Positions 1-12,664 of a DNA stretch of 64,000 nucleotides are shown here, piece by piece. The notes beneath the pieces are model-generated. The model saw only the letters and a list, made by a program, of their open reading frames with translations, was not told the origin of the DNA and did not search any database. Positions within the stretch are counted from its first letter, which is position 1. Each line of letters starts with the position of its first letter. Made by a program: the position numbers and the translations under genes. Source of the stretch: Brachybacterium epidermidis (GTDB taxonomy: Bacteria; Actinomycetota; Actinomycetes; Actinomycetales; Dermabacteraceae); contig NZ_JADEYR010000001.1 of the NCBI RefSeq assembly GCF_015209585.1, forward strand, positions 248,001-312,000, given 5' to 3'.

Positions 1-3559
<3,559 letters not shown>

Positions 3560-3672
3560 ACTGTCACTGATTGTGTTGTTTGCGTGTGTGTTCGCGTCCA
3601 CTGTGTGGTTCTTGAGGAACAACCGCTGCGTCCCTGTGTTTGGGGGTGTGGGGGCTGGTTGGGTCTCGTTGT
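3560..3672 (+). other. 23S-5S spacer
   Basis: This short spacer carries the 3' arm of the 23S processing stem at 3593-3602, which pairs with 446-455. It is followed by a small hairpin (GTTC...GAAC) at 3608-3620. There is no tRNA gene. Confidence 0.75.
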
Positions 3673-3791
3673 GTTACGGCGGTCATAGCGTCGAGGAAAC
3701 GCCCGGTTCCATTCCGAACCCGGAAGCTAAGCTCGATTGCGCCGATGGTACTGCACTCGGGAGGGTGTGGGAGAGTAGGTCGCCGCCGGAC
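3673..3791 (+). rRNA. rrf: 5S ribosomal RNA
   Basis: A 5S rRNA of about 119 nt is recognised from the GGCGGTCATAGCG start, the internal CGAACCCGGAAGCTAAG block and the closing GGTCGCCGCC. Its termini pair in the expected way. It ends the rRNA operon just before the terminator. Confidence 0.95.
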
Positions 3792-3801
3792 ATCTTCATT
3801 C

Positions 3802-3874
3802 GGGAAGGGATGAAGGGGTTGTAGCATCGCTCGTGATGGGTGTGTGCTCCTCCTTCATCCCTTCCCCTTTTTTT
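3802..3874 (+). terminator. Rho-independent terminator of the rRNA operon
   Basis: A perfect 15-bp stem (GGGAAGGGATGAAGG at 3802-3816 with its complement at 3852-3866) is followed by seven consecutive T residues at 3868-3874. The loop is long, about 35 nt. It is the only terminator in the window with a clear U tract. Confidence 0.9.
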
Positions 3875-4016
3875 ATGCCGGCGCGCGCTGGCGAAGCAGG
3901 TGCCCTTCCCGCGGTGCGGGGAGGTGCGGGTGCGAGACGGACGGCGCGGGCTGTCTCGGGGGCCGGGTGCGTCGGGTTCCACAGGTGCAGGGGGCAGCCA
4001 GTGCACAGCGGAGCGG

Positions 4017-4022
4017 TAGACT
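4017..4022 (+). promoter_or_regulatory. Candidate -10 element for the polyprenyl synthase gene
   Basis: The 3875-4142 spacer holds no gene. TAGACT at 4017-4022 fits the actinobacterial TANNNT -10 pattern, and the same hexamer precedes two other genes in this window. No clear -35 element is visible. The implied leader is about 110 nt, and AGGAGAG sits just before the start codon at 4143. Confidence 0.4.
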
Positions 4023-4142
4023 CAATTCTTGCGGTGAACGTCCGTTCGGGCTCCGGGCCCGTTACTCGGATCCACTGCGTGACAGTCGTCCCCCGTCGGC
4101 AGCGGTGCTCAGCACAAGCCGACTGCGCCCCCCAGGAGAGCA

Positions 4143-5147
4143 ATGCCGTCCAGCCTGTCGGCCGTGCCCGACATCGATGAGCAGCTGGCCCAGACCATGC
4201 TGGAGCGGCTCGCCGTCATCGAGGATCGCCTGCGGGAGTCGGTGAGCACCAACGATCACCTGGCACGGTGGACCGCGCGCCACCTGCTGGACGCCGGCGG
4301 CAAGCGCGTGCGCCCGATGCTCGTGCTTCTCGCGGCGTCCCTGGGGGACGCCCAGCGGGATGAGGTCATCGATGCAGCAGTCCTGGTCGAGCTCACGCAC
4401 CTGGCGAGCCTGTACCACGACGATGTGATGGACTCGGCCAGCACGCGGCGGGGCACCCGCAGCGCCCATGCGATCTGGGGCAACAACGTGGCGATCCTGA
4501 CCGGGGACTTCCTCTTCGCCAGAGCGAGCGGTTTGAGCTCGCGGCTCGGCACCGAAGCAGTGCAGCTGCACTCGCTGACCTTCGAACGTCTGTGCCTGGG
4601 CCAGCTTCATGAGACGGTCGGCCCTCAGGACGACGAGGATCCTTTCGAGCACTACATCTCCGTGCTGTCGGACAAGACCGCTTCGCTGCTCGCGATGGCC
4701 GGCCAGCTCGGCGCGCTGCAGGCCGGGGCGCCCGAGGGCAGCGCTGAGGTGATGCGTCGCTACGGCGAGAAGATCGGGGTGGCGTTCCAGCTCGCCGACG
4801 ATGTGCTGGACCTCGAGAGCGATCCTGGCACCAGCGGGAAGACACCGGGTACGGACCTGCGCGAAGGCGTCCCCACCATGCCCACCTTGCTCGTTCGTCG
4901 GCGCGCTGCCGCCGGCGAGCGCCGGGCCGCTGCGATCGTGGAGCGGCTCGAGGGGGACCTGAGCAATGACGCCGCACTGGAGGAGGTCGTCGCGATGCTC
5001 CGGGAAGATCCGGCGCTCGAGGAGACGCGCGCTCTTGCCCAGCGCACTGCAGACGAAGCGATCGGCGTGCTGTCAGAGCTGCCGGCCGGTGCGGTGCGGG
5101 ACTCGCTGGCGGGCTTCGCCCGTTCGCTGGTCCAGCGGAGCCGGTGA
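4143..5147 (+). CDS. Polyprenyl diphosphate synthase (trans-isoprenyl chain elongation)
   Basis: The 334-residue protein is a trans-isoprenyl diphosphate synthase of the heptaprenyl/octaprenyl type (IspB/HepT/GrcC family). It condenses isopentenyl diphosphate onto an allylic primer, most likely to make the menaquinone side chain. Visible motifs are GGKR at 52-55, the first aspartate-rich motif HDDVMD (D93, D94, D97), RRGT just after it, DKTA near 177, and the second aspartate-rich motif DDVLD (D219, D220, D223). Length is typical. The ATG at 4143 is preceded by AGGAGAG with short spacing. It stands alone between the rRNA operon and the giant Ig/FN3 gene, so product chain length cannot be read from context. 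Assignment to the family is secure; the menaquinone role is inferred. Confidence 0.9.
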   Translation: MPSSLSAVPDIDEQLAQTMLERLAVIEDRLRESVSTNDHLARWTARHLLDAGGKRVRPMLVLLAASLGDAQRDEVIDAAVLVELTHLASLYHDDVMDSASTRRGTRSAHAIWGNNVAILTGDFLFARASGLSSRLGTEAVQLHSLTFERLCLGQLHETVGPQDDEDPFEHYISVLSDKTASLLAMAGQLGALQAGAPEGSAEVMRRYGEKIGVAFQLADDVLDLESDPGTSGKTPGTDLREGVPTMPTLLVRRRAAAGERRAAAIVERLEGDLSNDAALEEVVAMLREDPALEETRALAQRTADEAIGVLSELPAGAVRDSLAGFARSLVQRSR

Positions 5148-5226
5148 ACGTCTCCGCTTCAGAGGCGGCGCGGTGAACTCCTGGTGAACCGCCTACGAGA
5201 GTGGAACCGTGACCAGGACGTTCACC
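5143..5226. repeat. Cluster of GGTGAAC/GTTCACC heptamers upstream of the giant gene
   Basis: GGTGAAC occurs at 5143-5149 (overlapping the stop codon of the previous gene), 5172-5178 and 5183-5189, and its complement GTTCACC at 5220-5226. The outer copies extend to an exact 10-bp inverted repeat (5143-5152 and 5217-5226). Two copies are spaced by 11 bp, about one helical turn. This resembles half-sites for a dimeric regulator, but no regulator is known for it. Confidence 0.4.
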
Positions 5227-5269
5227 AGATGGTGATCTGCACCGCGTAGCTCCGGAGTGCTCCGCACAG

Positions 5270-5275
5270 TACCCT
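5270..5275 (+). promoter_or_regulatory. Candidate -10 element for the giant Ig/FN3 gene
   Basis: TACCCT matches the TANNNT pattern and lies about 100 nt upstream of the ATG at 5381, just downstream of the GGTGAAC cluster. There is no recognisable -35 hexamer at the expected spacing. This is a weak prediction. Confidence 0.3.
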
Positions 5276-5380
5276 GGGGGCGCGTGCGCACCGCCCGGTC
5301 AGGCTCGGGGGTCCGGTCGCCGACGACGGAGGCCTCTGGCGTGCGCACCGCTGGTCATTGGTGCTTCGTAGGGGGTTCGG

Positions 5381-8300
5381 ATGTCGGTCACTCACGGGGT
5401 GAAGCGGCGGCGCCGCCGCTCCGGTGCGATCTCCGGGGCGGTGCTGGCGATCCTGGCCCTGGTGGTCACCGGCTTCGCGATCAAGTACCCCGGGCTCACC
5501 TCCTCCGAGGTCGACGTCACCAACGGCGGCGTCTGGGTGATGAACGAGCAGAAGCGGCTGATGGGCCGACTGAACGTCGACGCCCAGGAGCTCGACGCCC
5601 GCCTCGCCATGAACGGCGAGGACCTCGATCTGCTGCAGTCCGGGTACACGGTCATCGAGACCGGCCCGCGCGGCATGACCCCGATCAACACCGCAGCCGT
5701 GAGCCGCAACGCCCTGGTCGAGCTCCCGCCCGGGTCGGAGGTGCGACTGGGGGGCGACCGCGTCGCCGTTGCAGCCCCCGATGGCCGGATGTGGATCCTG
5801 TCCCCGGAGGAGGCTGCCGCCTTCAACCCGAGCGCTGTCGACCCCACCTACGAGGGAAGCAGCAAGGCGCCGCAGATCGCCGTGTCCAGCCAGGGCACCG
5901 TCCACCTGCTGGAGGGCGACAAGCTGCTGGTGTTCCCCTACACCGAGGACACCCGCAAGGCCAAGCCGAACGATCCGATCGTGGTCGGGGGGCTCTCCAC
6001 CGGTGAGGGGATGGTGGAACTCACCGTCGTCGGCGAACAGCCCGTGATCCTGGACCGCGAGAATCGCATGCTGCGCCTGGGCACCGAGGTGAAGGAGTAC
6101 CAGCTCACCGAGTACGGGGTCTCCGATCTGGCCACGGCGCGTCTGCAGCAGCCCAGCCCCGCATCGAAGGACGTCGTCCTGGCCACCCAGGACACGCTGT
6201 TCCTGATCCCCCTGAACGGCGGTGAAGCCGAGGCCCATGCTGCCCGTGGCACGGGACGTCCGGTCGCTCCCGCGCAGGCGCGAGGATGTGCCTACGGGGC
6301 ATGGAACGACTCCTCCGCGTACGTGCGTGCCTGCGGGGACGACGTCATCAGCGAGACGGTTCCGGATGCGAACAGCGACGGTGACCTGGTCCTGCGTGTC
6401 AACCACGACCTGGTGGTGCTCAACGACCAGAAGTTCGGGCTGTCCTGGATGATCACCGACGACATGCAGCTGGTCGACGAGTGGAAGATCCGGCAGGACA
6501 TCCAGACCAGTGACGCCGAGGAGCGCGAGGAGGAGACCCTCACCACCACGATCACCAACGTGGCGGCGGAGCGCGACGAGAAGAACCGGCCGCCGGTGGC
6601 CAATGACGACGAGTTCGGTGTGCGGGCAGGCAAGAGCGTCGTCCTACCCGTGACGCGCAACGACACCGACCCCGACGGCGACATACTCACGGTGTCCGTT
6701 CAGGGCGAGCAGCCCTCCATCGGAACGGTCACCCCGATCAGGGGCGGCACCCAGCTGCAGATCGAGGTGGACGAGGATGCCACCGGGACGGCGAGCTTCA
6801 CGTACGTCGCGGATGATGGTCGGGGCGAGAGCGATACCGCGACCGTCACGCTCGATGTCACCGGCCCCGCGGACAACCGGGCCCCCGCCCCCACGGCCGA
6901 GAACATCACCAAGGTGCAGGTGCGCTCGGGACAGGAGGTCTCCTTCAACATCCTCCCCTACTGGGAGGACCCCGACGGCGACGCCTTCTACCTCGCCAAT
7001 GCCACCGTGCAACCTGAGGACGTCGTCACCTTCCGCCCCGATGGCCTGATCACCTTCACCGACGCCGGTCTGACCACGGGTGAGAAGAAGGTCCAGCTCA
7101 CCTTCCGCGACGAGCGCGGCATGCAGGGAGAGGGCACCCTCGAGATCGAGGCGGTCTCCGAGAACGATCTGGCACCGATCACCACCGCGGACCACGTCCG
7201 GATCGTGGCTGGACGCACCGCGACGATCAAACCACTGGTCAATGACCTCAACCCCAACGGCGGCCAGCTCGAACTGACCAACGTCTCCGAGAACGATGCC
7301 CTCGAGGTGGACCCCGCCCTGGAGGCCGGTACCGTCAACGTCTCCGGCGCCGAGCCCGGAACCTACTACCTCGACTACACGGTGGCCGCCAGCAGCTCCA
7401 GCTCGGCCTCGCTGGGACTGATCCGCGTTGACGTGGTCGAGGCGAGCTCCGAGCAGCTGATCCCCGTGGCCGTGGACGACATGGGAACGGTCACCGCCGG
7501 TACCGAGACCCTGATCGACCCGCTGGAGAACGACGTGGACCCCACCGGCGGGGTCCTGGTGGTCAACTCCGTCTCCGTCCCTGAGGGCAGCGGGTTGAAG
7601 GCCACAGTGATCGCCCACGGGCTGGTCCGGGTGGAAGCCGAACCGGGAGCCGTGGCCGGCGCGGAACCAGTGCCCCTGACCTACCAGGTCGGCAATGCTG
7701 CAGGGACCGCCGAAGGAACGATCCGGGTGATGGTCGCGCAGACCGACACCCAGTTCGCCAACCCGATCGCAGTGCCCGACCGGGCCACGGTGCGCGCCGG
7801 AGACATGGTGCTCGTCGACGTGGTCGGCAATGACATCTCACCCACAGGATCGAAGCTCACCCTGGGCCAGATCCTCGACGGATCTCGCGCCGAGGACAAG
7901 GGACGCGTGGAGACCCTCCAGAACCAGATCCGCTTCATCGCGAACGATGACGCCAGCGGGGAGGCCGTCATCAAGTACGAGGTGCTCGACGAGACCGGGC
8001 GCGACGGGTCGGCGAACCTCACGGTGCGGATCGTGCCCGCCGATGCCTCCAACGCTCCACCCAGGCCTGAGAACCTCACTGCGCGGACCGTGGCCGGCAC
8101 GTCCGTCCGGATCCCCGTGCCCACCACCGGCATCGACCCCGACGGCGACTCCGTGATGCTGATGGGCATCACCAGCCCGGCCCCCCAGCTGGGTGAGGTG
8201 GTTTCGGCCACCGGTGAATGGATCGAGTACGTACCCCACGAGGGATCCGTGGGCACCGAGCGGTTCCGGTACCAGGTGATGGACCGGCAGGGCGCGCTGG

Positions 8301-11300
8301 GCACCGCCGAGGTGCTGGTGGGCATCGCGGAGCCCAACGACACCAACCAGCCGCCCTACGCCGTCGACGACGTCGTCGAGGTGCGCCCCGACCGCGAGGT
8401 CCAGGTGCAGGTACTGGACAACGACACCGACCCCGAGGGCACTCCGCTGAGCGTGGTCGCCGCCGACACCGAGGCACTCACCGACATCCACGTGCACAGC
8501 GGGGAGGATGCGGCCGAGAACCTGGTCACGGTGACCACGCCGCCAGAGAACGGCACGCACCAGGTGCTGTACAGCGCCTCGGACGGTCAGCTGAAGAGCT
8601 CGGCCACGGCCACCATCAAGGTGGACGAGAACGCCCCGTACCGCTCCCCGATCGCACGGGACGACTTCGTCGAGGCGCAGGACGTGCTGGATCCGCAGGC
8701 CGAGCACGTCGACGTCGATGTGCTGGCCAACGACTCCGACCCCGACGGCAGCGTCACCGATCTGACAGTCACCCTCGACGGCGCGCCGGAGGGAGTGGAG
8801 CTGCGGGAGAACGGCGTCGTCCGCATCGCGCCCCAGGACGAGCAGCAACGGTACCGGTACCAGATCGAGGACGTCGACGGCCGCACCGCCGCCGGCTACA
8901 TCTGGGTGCCGGGCCGGGCGAAGCAGGCACCGGTCTGGGTGGGCGGGACCGTGCAGGTGCAGGCAGGTGCGGAGACCACGATCGACCTGTCCGATCCGAA
9001 CAACATCCGCGTCCGCCCCGGTGCCGAGGCGGCCACCGTGACCGATCCTTCCTTGGTCACGGCGGCGCACACCGACGGCACCCAGCTGGTGCAGGACGAG
9101 TCCACGCTGCTGTACCGCGCCGCTGAGGGCTTCTCCGGCAACGACACCATCTCCGTCGAGGTCACCGATGGCGAGGTGGGGGACCCGATGGCTGCCACTG
9201 CCATCCTCGCCATCCCCGTGGAGATCACCGCCGAGGACGAGAACCTGCCGCCCACGCTGCAGGGCGCTCTGCTGGAGGTGGAGCAGGGTGGCACCCAGGC
9301 CTCCGTCGATCTCGCCGCGAGTGCCGCGGACCCGGAGGGGGACGACCTCACCTTCGCGCTGGGGGAGTTCTCCGAGCCCGAGGGGGTGACGATCGGGCTG
9401 GACGGGTCCTCCGTCACGGCCCAGGCGACGCCACGGGCCGCCAAGGGCTCGATCGTCAGTGTTCCCGTCACCGTCACGGACGGCACGAACGATCCCGTCG
9501 AGGCCACGGTGCAGGTGACGGTCACCGGCTCCAACCGCCCTCGCCTGGCTGCGGTGCTGGACACCGCGGTGATCGATGCAGGCACCACGCAGTCCATCGA
9601 CGTGCTGGCCAACGACTCGAACCCCTTCCCCGGGGGCAACCGCACCGTCATGACCCCCGTGGTCACCAGCGGCAGGGGGAGCCTCGACGTGGAGGGAGAC
9701 CAGGTCGCCATCACCCCGGACGAGGACTTCCACGGGATCCTCACCGCGACCTACACGGTGCGCGATGACACCGAGGATCCGGCTCGTGATGCCACCGGGG
9801 AGATCCGGGTGACCGTGCGCGGCAAGCCGGAGGCGCCGTCGGCCCCGCGCGTCGCGGAGGTCGGGGACGGCATCGTCGATCTGAACTTCACGGCGGGTGT
9901 GGACAACGGCGCTCGGATCACCGGCTACCGCGTCACCTCCGCCTCCGGCCCCCCGGTCAGCCAGGAGTGCGCCTCCACCTCGTGCACGATCACGGGCCTC
10001 ACGAACGATGTGGAGTACACCTTCCAGGTCATCGCCATCAACGAGGTGGGGGAGTCGGAGCCGTCGGCCCCCTCGGCCACCGCGCGCCCGGACGTGCGCC
10101 CGGAAACCCCGGGGGCGCCGTCCGCGCAGCGCGGGGACAGCCGTCTCACCGTCGCCTGGAATGCTCCGGTCAACCGTGGCTCCGCCATCCAGAGCTACGA
10201 CCTGCAGATGCAGGACACCGCCACCGGCGAGCTGGTGGAGAAGGAGATGGGAGGCGGCACCACCCAGCACGTGTGGGAGGGACTGACCAACGGCACCGAC
10301 TACCGGTTCCGGGTGCGGGCCCGCAACCTCGCCCCCGAGCCCTCGGAATGGTCCGCGTGGTCGGTGGCCGAGCACCCCGCAGGGCCCCCGGCCAAGCCCA
10401 GCGGCGCCATGACCGCAGAACGGGTCAACGACCCCAAGGGCGGTGGAGTGAAGGTCACCTGGCCGGCGATGACCAGGGCCGAGGCCAACGGCGAGCCCAT
10501 CTCCAGCTACATCGTCCGCTCGTCGTCCGGGCAGTCCGCCACGGTGGGAGGCGATGCCCGTACGCACACGTTCTACGACCTCGACCAGGACTCCGCCCAC
10601 ACGTTCACCTACACGGGCGTGAACTCGGTGGGGGAGGGTGTGGCTCCGTCCGCCCCCTCCAACGAGGTGACGCCCTGGGCGATGCCTGCGCCGCCCACCT
10701 CCGTCTCGGCGTCGATGCCGAGTGAGGGCACAGGTGATGGTCCCAACAAACGGGCCACCGTCACATGGTCGGGCGCCTCGGGCAACGGCACCACGATCAA
10801 GGACTATGTGGTCCGTTGGGAGGGAGGCTCCACGGTGGTGAACGCTCCCGCGGAGTCCGCGGCCATCACCGGGCTGGACAACGGGAAGTCGTACACCTTC
10901 ACCGTTCAGGCCAGGAACCGTTTCAAGGGCGGCGAGAGCGCGCTGTCGAAGGCCTCCAACTCGGTGACCCCGTACACCAGACCGGCTGGCCCCGCGATCA
11001 GTGCCAGCAATGGGAAGTGCTCGGACGGGACCACATGCCCCGTGTCCTTCTCCATCACCGCGAACGGCAGTGATGGGGGTGCCGGGGGCAAGACCCTCCA
11101 GTACCGCGTGGACGGCGGCAGCTGGAAGAACGCCTCCGGGACCTCGTACACCCACAAGGCGAATCTGAAGTCCGGCGGATCGATGACGGTCGAGGCGCGG
11201 GTGACCAACGCCAAGGGCCTGGTCAGTGATGTTCGCTCCGCCACCCAGAAGGCGCGGACCTACACCCCACCGGTGCCGACCGTCGCTGGTGGCGGCCCTG

Positions 11301-11605
11301 ACTGGGGAGGGAAGGTGCCGCCGGGCGCTGACGGTTGCAGTTCGAACAACTGCTACTACTTCACGATCACGTTCGAGAACCTGGAACCCGGTGAGACGTA
11401 CCAGGTCGTCTACAAGAGTGTGGATACAGACGGTGTATTCAAGGAATGGGCCAGCTTCTCGTTGACCGCAGATTCGCGGGGGCGGGTGACCACGCCGCAA
11501 CGCTTCTACGGCCACTGGCAGAGCACCGGGAATCCCAATGTGGTGTACATCGGCAGTAAGTCGATCGAGCAGAGGGAAGTCGGACGTTACTACAGCCCGG
11601 ACTGA
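5381..11605 (+). CDS. Giant membrane-anchored surface protein with Ig-like and fibronectin type III repeats
   Basis: The 2074-residue protein starts with a basic stretch (five consecutive Arg/Lys) and one hydrophobic helix at about 16-36, suggesting a type II anchor with an extracellular body. Residues about 40-400 form a beta-rich region without a named motif, possibly a propeller. From about 405 to 1480 there are about ten Ig/cadherin-like modules marked by a repeated N-D-x-D-P-x-G signature (for example NDTDPDGD, NDVDPTGG, NDSDPDGS), a pattern linked to calcium binding. From about 1482 to 1960 five fibronectin type III modules follow, beginning KPEAPSAPRV. The last roughly 110 residues contain a Cys pair (CSSNNC). 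Its position before MoxR, DUF58 and transglutaminase genes matches the FN3 protein of the bifidobacterial PFNA cluster. The function is unknown; adhesion, sensing or envelope scaffolding are inferences. Confidence 0.85.
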   Translation: MSVTHGVKRRRRRSGAISGAVLAILALVVTGFAIKYPGLTSSEVDVTNGGVWVMNEQKRLMGRLNVDAQELDARLAMNGEDLDLLQSGYTVIETGPRGMTPINTAAVSRNALVELPPGSEVRLGGDRVAVAAPDGRMWILSPEEAAAFNPSAVDPTYEGSSKAPQIAVSSQGTVHLLEGDKLLVFPYTEDTRKAKPNDPIVVGGLSTGEGMVELTVVGEQPVILDRENRMLRLGTEVKEYQLTEYGVSDLATARLQQPSPASKDVVLATQDTLFLIPLNGGEAEAHAARGTGRPVAPAQARGCAYGAWNDSSAYVRACGDDVISETVPDANSDGDLVLRVNHDLVVLNDQKFGLSWMITDDMQLVDEWKIRQDIQTSDAEEREEETLTTTITNVAAERDEKNRPPVANDDEFGVRAGKSVVLPVTRNDTDPDGDILTVSVQGEQPSIGTVTPIRGGTQLQIEVDEDATGTASFTYVADDGRGESDTATVTLDVTGPADNRAPAPTAENITKVQVRSGQEVSFNILPYWEDPDGDAFYLANATVQPEDVVTFRPDGLITFTDAGLTTGEKKVQLTFRDERGMQGEGTLEIEAVSENDLAPITTADHVRIVAGRTATIKPLVNDLNPNGGQLELTNVSENDALEVDPALEAGTVNVSGAEPGTYYLDYTVAASSSSSASLGLIRVDVVEASSEQLIPVAVDDMGTVTAGTETLIDPLENDVDPTGGVLVVNSVSVPEGSGLKATVIAHGLVRVEAEPGAVAGAEPVPLTYQVGNAAGTAEGTIRVMVAQTDTQFANPIAVPDRATVRAGDMVLVDVVGNDISPTGSKLTLGQILDGSRAEDKGRVETLQNQIRFIANDDASGEAVIKYEVLDETGRDGSANLTVRIVPADASNAPPRPENLTARTVAGTSVRIPVPTTGIDPDGDSVMLMGITSPAPQLGEVVSATGEWIEYVPHEGSVGTERFRYQVMDRQGALGTAEVLVGIAEPNDTNQPPYAVDDVVEVRPDREVQVQVLDNDTDPEGTPLSVVAADTEALTDIHVHSGEDAAENLVTVTTPPENGTHQVLYSASDGQLKSSATATIKVDENAPYRSPIARDDFVEAQDVLDPQAEHVDVDVLANDSDPDGSVTDLTVTLDGAPEGVELRENGVVRIAPQDEQQRYRYQIEDVDGRTAAGYIWVPGRAKQAPVWVGGTVQVQAGAETTIDLSDPNNIRVRPGAEAATVTDPSLVTAAHTDGTQLVQDESTLLYRAAEGFSGNDTISVEVTDGEVGDPMAATAILAIPVEITAEDENLPPTLQGALLEVEQGGTQASVDLAASAADPEGDDLTFALGEFSEPEGVTIGLDGSSVTAQATPRAAKGSIVSVPVTVTDGTNDPVEATVQVTVTGSNRPRLAAVLDTAVIDAGTTQSIDVLANDSNPFPGGNRTVMTPVVTSGRGSLDVEGDQVAITPDEDFHGILTATYTVRDDTEDPARDATGEIRVTVRGKPEAPSAPRVAEVGDGIVDLNFTAGVDNGARITGYRVTSASGPPVSQECASTSCTITGLTNDVEYTFQVIAINEVGESEPSAPSATARPDVRPETPGAPSAQRGDSRLTVAWNAPVNRGSAIQSYDLQMQDTATGELVEKEMGGGTTQHVWEGLTNGTDYRFRVRARNLAPEPSEWSAWSVAEHPAGPPAKPSGAMTAERVNDPKGGGVKVTWPAMTRAEANGEPISSYIVRSSSGQSATVGGDARTHTFYDLDQDSAHTFTYTGVNSVGEGVAPSAPSNEVTPWAMPAPPTSVSASMPSEGTGDGPNKRATVTWSGASGNGTTIKDYVVRWEGGSTVVNAPAESAAITGLDNGKSYTFTVQARNRFKGGESALSKASNSVTPYTRPAGPAISASNGKCSDGTTCPVSFSITANGSDGGAGGKTLQYRVDGGSWKNASGTSYTHKANLKSGGSMTVEARVTNAKGLVSDVRSATQKARTYTPPVPTVAGGGPDWGGKVPPGADGCSSNNCYYFTITFENLEPGETYQVVYKSVDTDGVFKEWASFSLTADSRGRVTTPQRFYGHWQSTGNPNVVYIGSKSIEQREVGRYYSPD

Positions 11606-11632
11606 TCATCGCGCTGCGATACCTACTATTGC

Positions 11633-11657
11633 CACGCCGTTGAACGTATACGGCGTG
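11633..11657 (+). other. Stem-loop between the giant gene and moxR
   Basis: CACGCCGT at 11633-11640 pairs with ACGGCGTG at 11650-11657 around a 9-nt loop. There is no U tract, so it may be a partial terminator, an operator or an mRNA-stability element separating the giant gene from the ATPase operon. The whole gap is 84 nt. Confidence 0.35.
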
Positions 11658-11689
11658 CCCCGCTACCACTTCCAGGAGAGACCCCGCCC

Positions 11690-12664
11690 ATGAGCATGAC
11701 CCCCGAACAGGCACGCTGGTTCGCCGACACCTTCGACAAGCTGGTCCAGAGCGTCGGTCAGGCCGTGCTCGGCAAGAACAACGTGGTGCGCCTGGTGCTC
11801 ACCGCGATGATGTCGCCGGGCCACGTGCTTCTGGAGGACGCCCCCGGCACGGGGAAGACCTCGCTGGCACGTTCGATCGCGGCGACCGTGCAGGGCACCA
11901 GCACCCGCATCCAGTTCACCCCGGACCTGCTGCCCTCGGACGTCACCGGTGTGACGATCTACGACCAGAACACCAAGGCCTTCGAGTTCCACAAGGGACC
12001 CGTGTTCGCCAACGTGGTGCTGGCCGATGAGATCAACCGCGCCTCGCCGAAGACCCAGTCCGCCATGCTCGAGGTGATGGAGGAGGGTCGCGTCACCGTC
12101 GACGGCGTCACCCACGAGGTGGGCAATCCGTTCATGGTGATCGCCACCCAGAACCCCATCGAGCAGGCCGGCACGTACCGCCTGCCCGAGGCGCAGCTGG
12201 ACCGCTTCTTGATGAAGACCTCCCTGGGCTACCCCGATCACGCCTCCAGCGTGCAGATCCTGCAGGGCTCCGCCGTGCGCGACCGCAGCCGCCAGCTCGC
12301 CCCGCGCATCTCCCTGCAGGCCGTCAACGACATGACCCAGCTCGCCTCCACCGTGCACGTGGATCCGGCCGTGCTGGAGTACGTCTCGCGCCTGATGGAG
12401 GAGACCCGCCTCGCGCCCGAGGTGCGCGTCGGCGTCTCGATCCGCGGAGCGCTCGCCCTGATGCGCGCTGTGAAGGCGTGGGCAGCGGTCCACGGCCGCC
12501 ACTACGTCATCCCCGATGACGTCAAGGAGCTGGTGGACGTGGTGTGGCTGCACCGCTTCGTGCTGGACCCGGAGGCAGAGTTCTCCGGGACCACGGCGAA
12601 GTCCGTGATGCACAAGATCCTCAGCGAGGTGGCGCCGCCCCAGGCTCGACAGCGGACGGCATGA
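11690..12664 (+). CDS. MoxR-family AAA+ ATPase
   Basis: This 324-residue AAA+ ATPase of the MoxR/RavA clade probably acts as a chaperone that activates or assembles envelope or secreted partners encoded beside it. Walker A is APGTGKT (G53-T57) and Walker B is LADE (D113, E114). A conserved NRA segment follows Walker B, and the sensor region reads ATQNPIEQAGTY. Length is typical of the family. AGGAGAG lies about 11 nt before the ATG. Its stop codon overlaps the DUF58 start (ATGA), so the two are translationally coupled; MoxR-DUF58 pairs are a recurring module in bacteria. It is the first gene of an operon that runs to the secretion ATPase at 28,875. The substrate is not known. Confidence 0.93.
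   Translation: MSMTPEQARWFADTFDKLVQSVGQAVLGKNNVVRLVLTAMMSPGHVLLEDAPGTGKTSLARSIAATVQGTSTRIQFTPDLLPSDVTGVTIYDQNTKAFEFHKGPVFANVVLADEINRASPKTQSAMLEVMEEGRVTVDGVTHEVGNPFMVIATQNPIEQAGTYRLPEAQLDRFLMKTSLGYPDHASSVQILQGSAVRDRSRQLAPRISLQAVNDMTQLASTVHVDPAVLEYVSRLMEETRLAPEVRVGVSIRGALALMRAVKAWAAVHGRHYVIPDDVKELVDVVWLHRFVLDPEAEFSGTTAKSVMHKILSEVAPPQARQRTA

Noticed and set aside
7838-11515. Minus-strand open frame of 1225 codons opposite the giant Ig/FN3 gene
   Set aside because: It mirrors the third-position GC pattern of the plus-strand gene, is rich in His, Gly, Val and Arg, and shows no domain. The plus strand encodes clear repeats.
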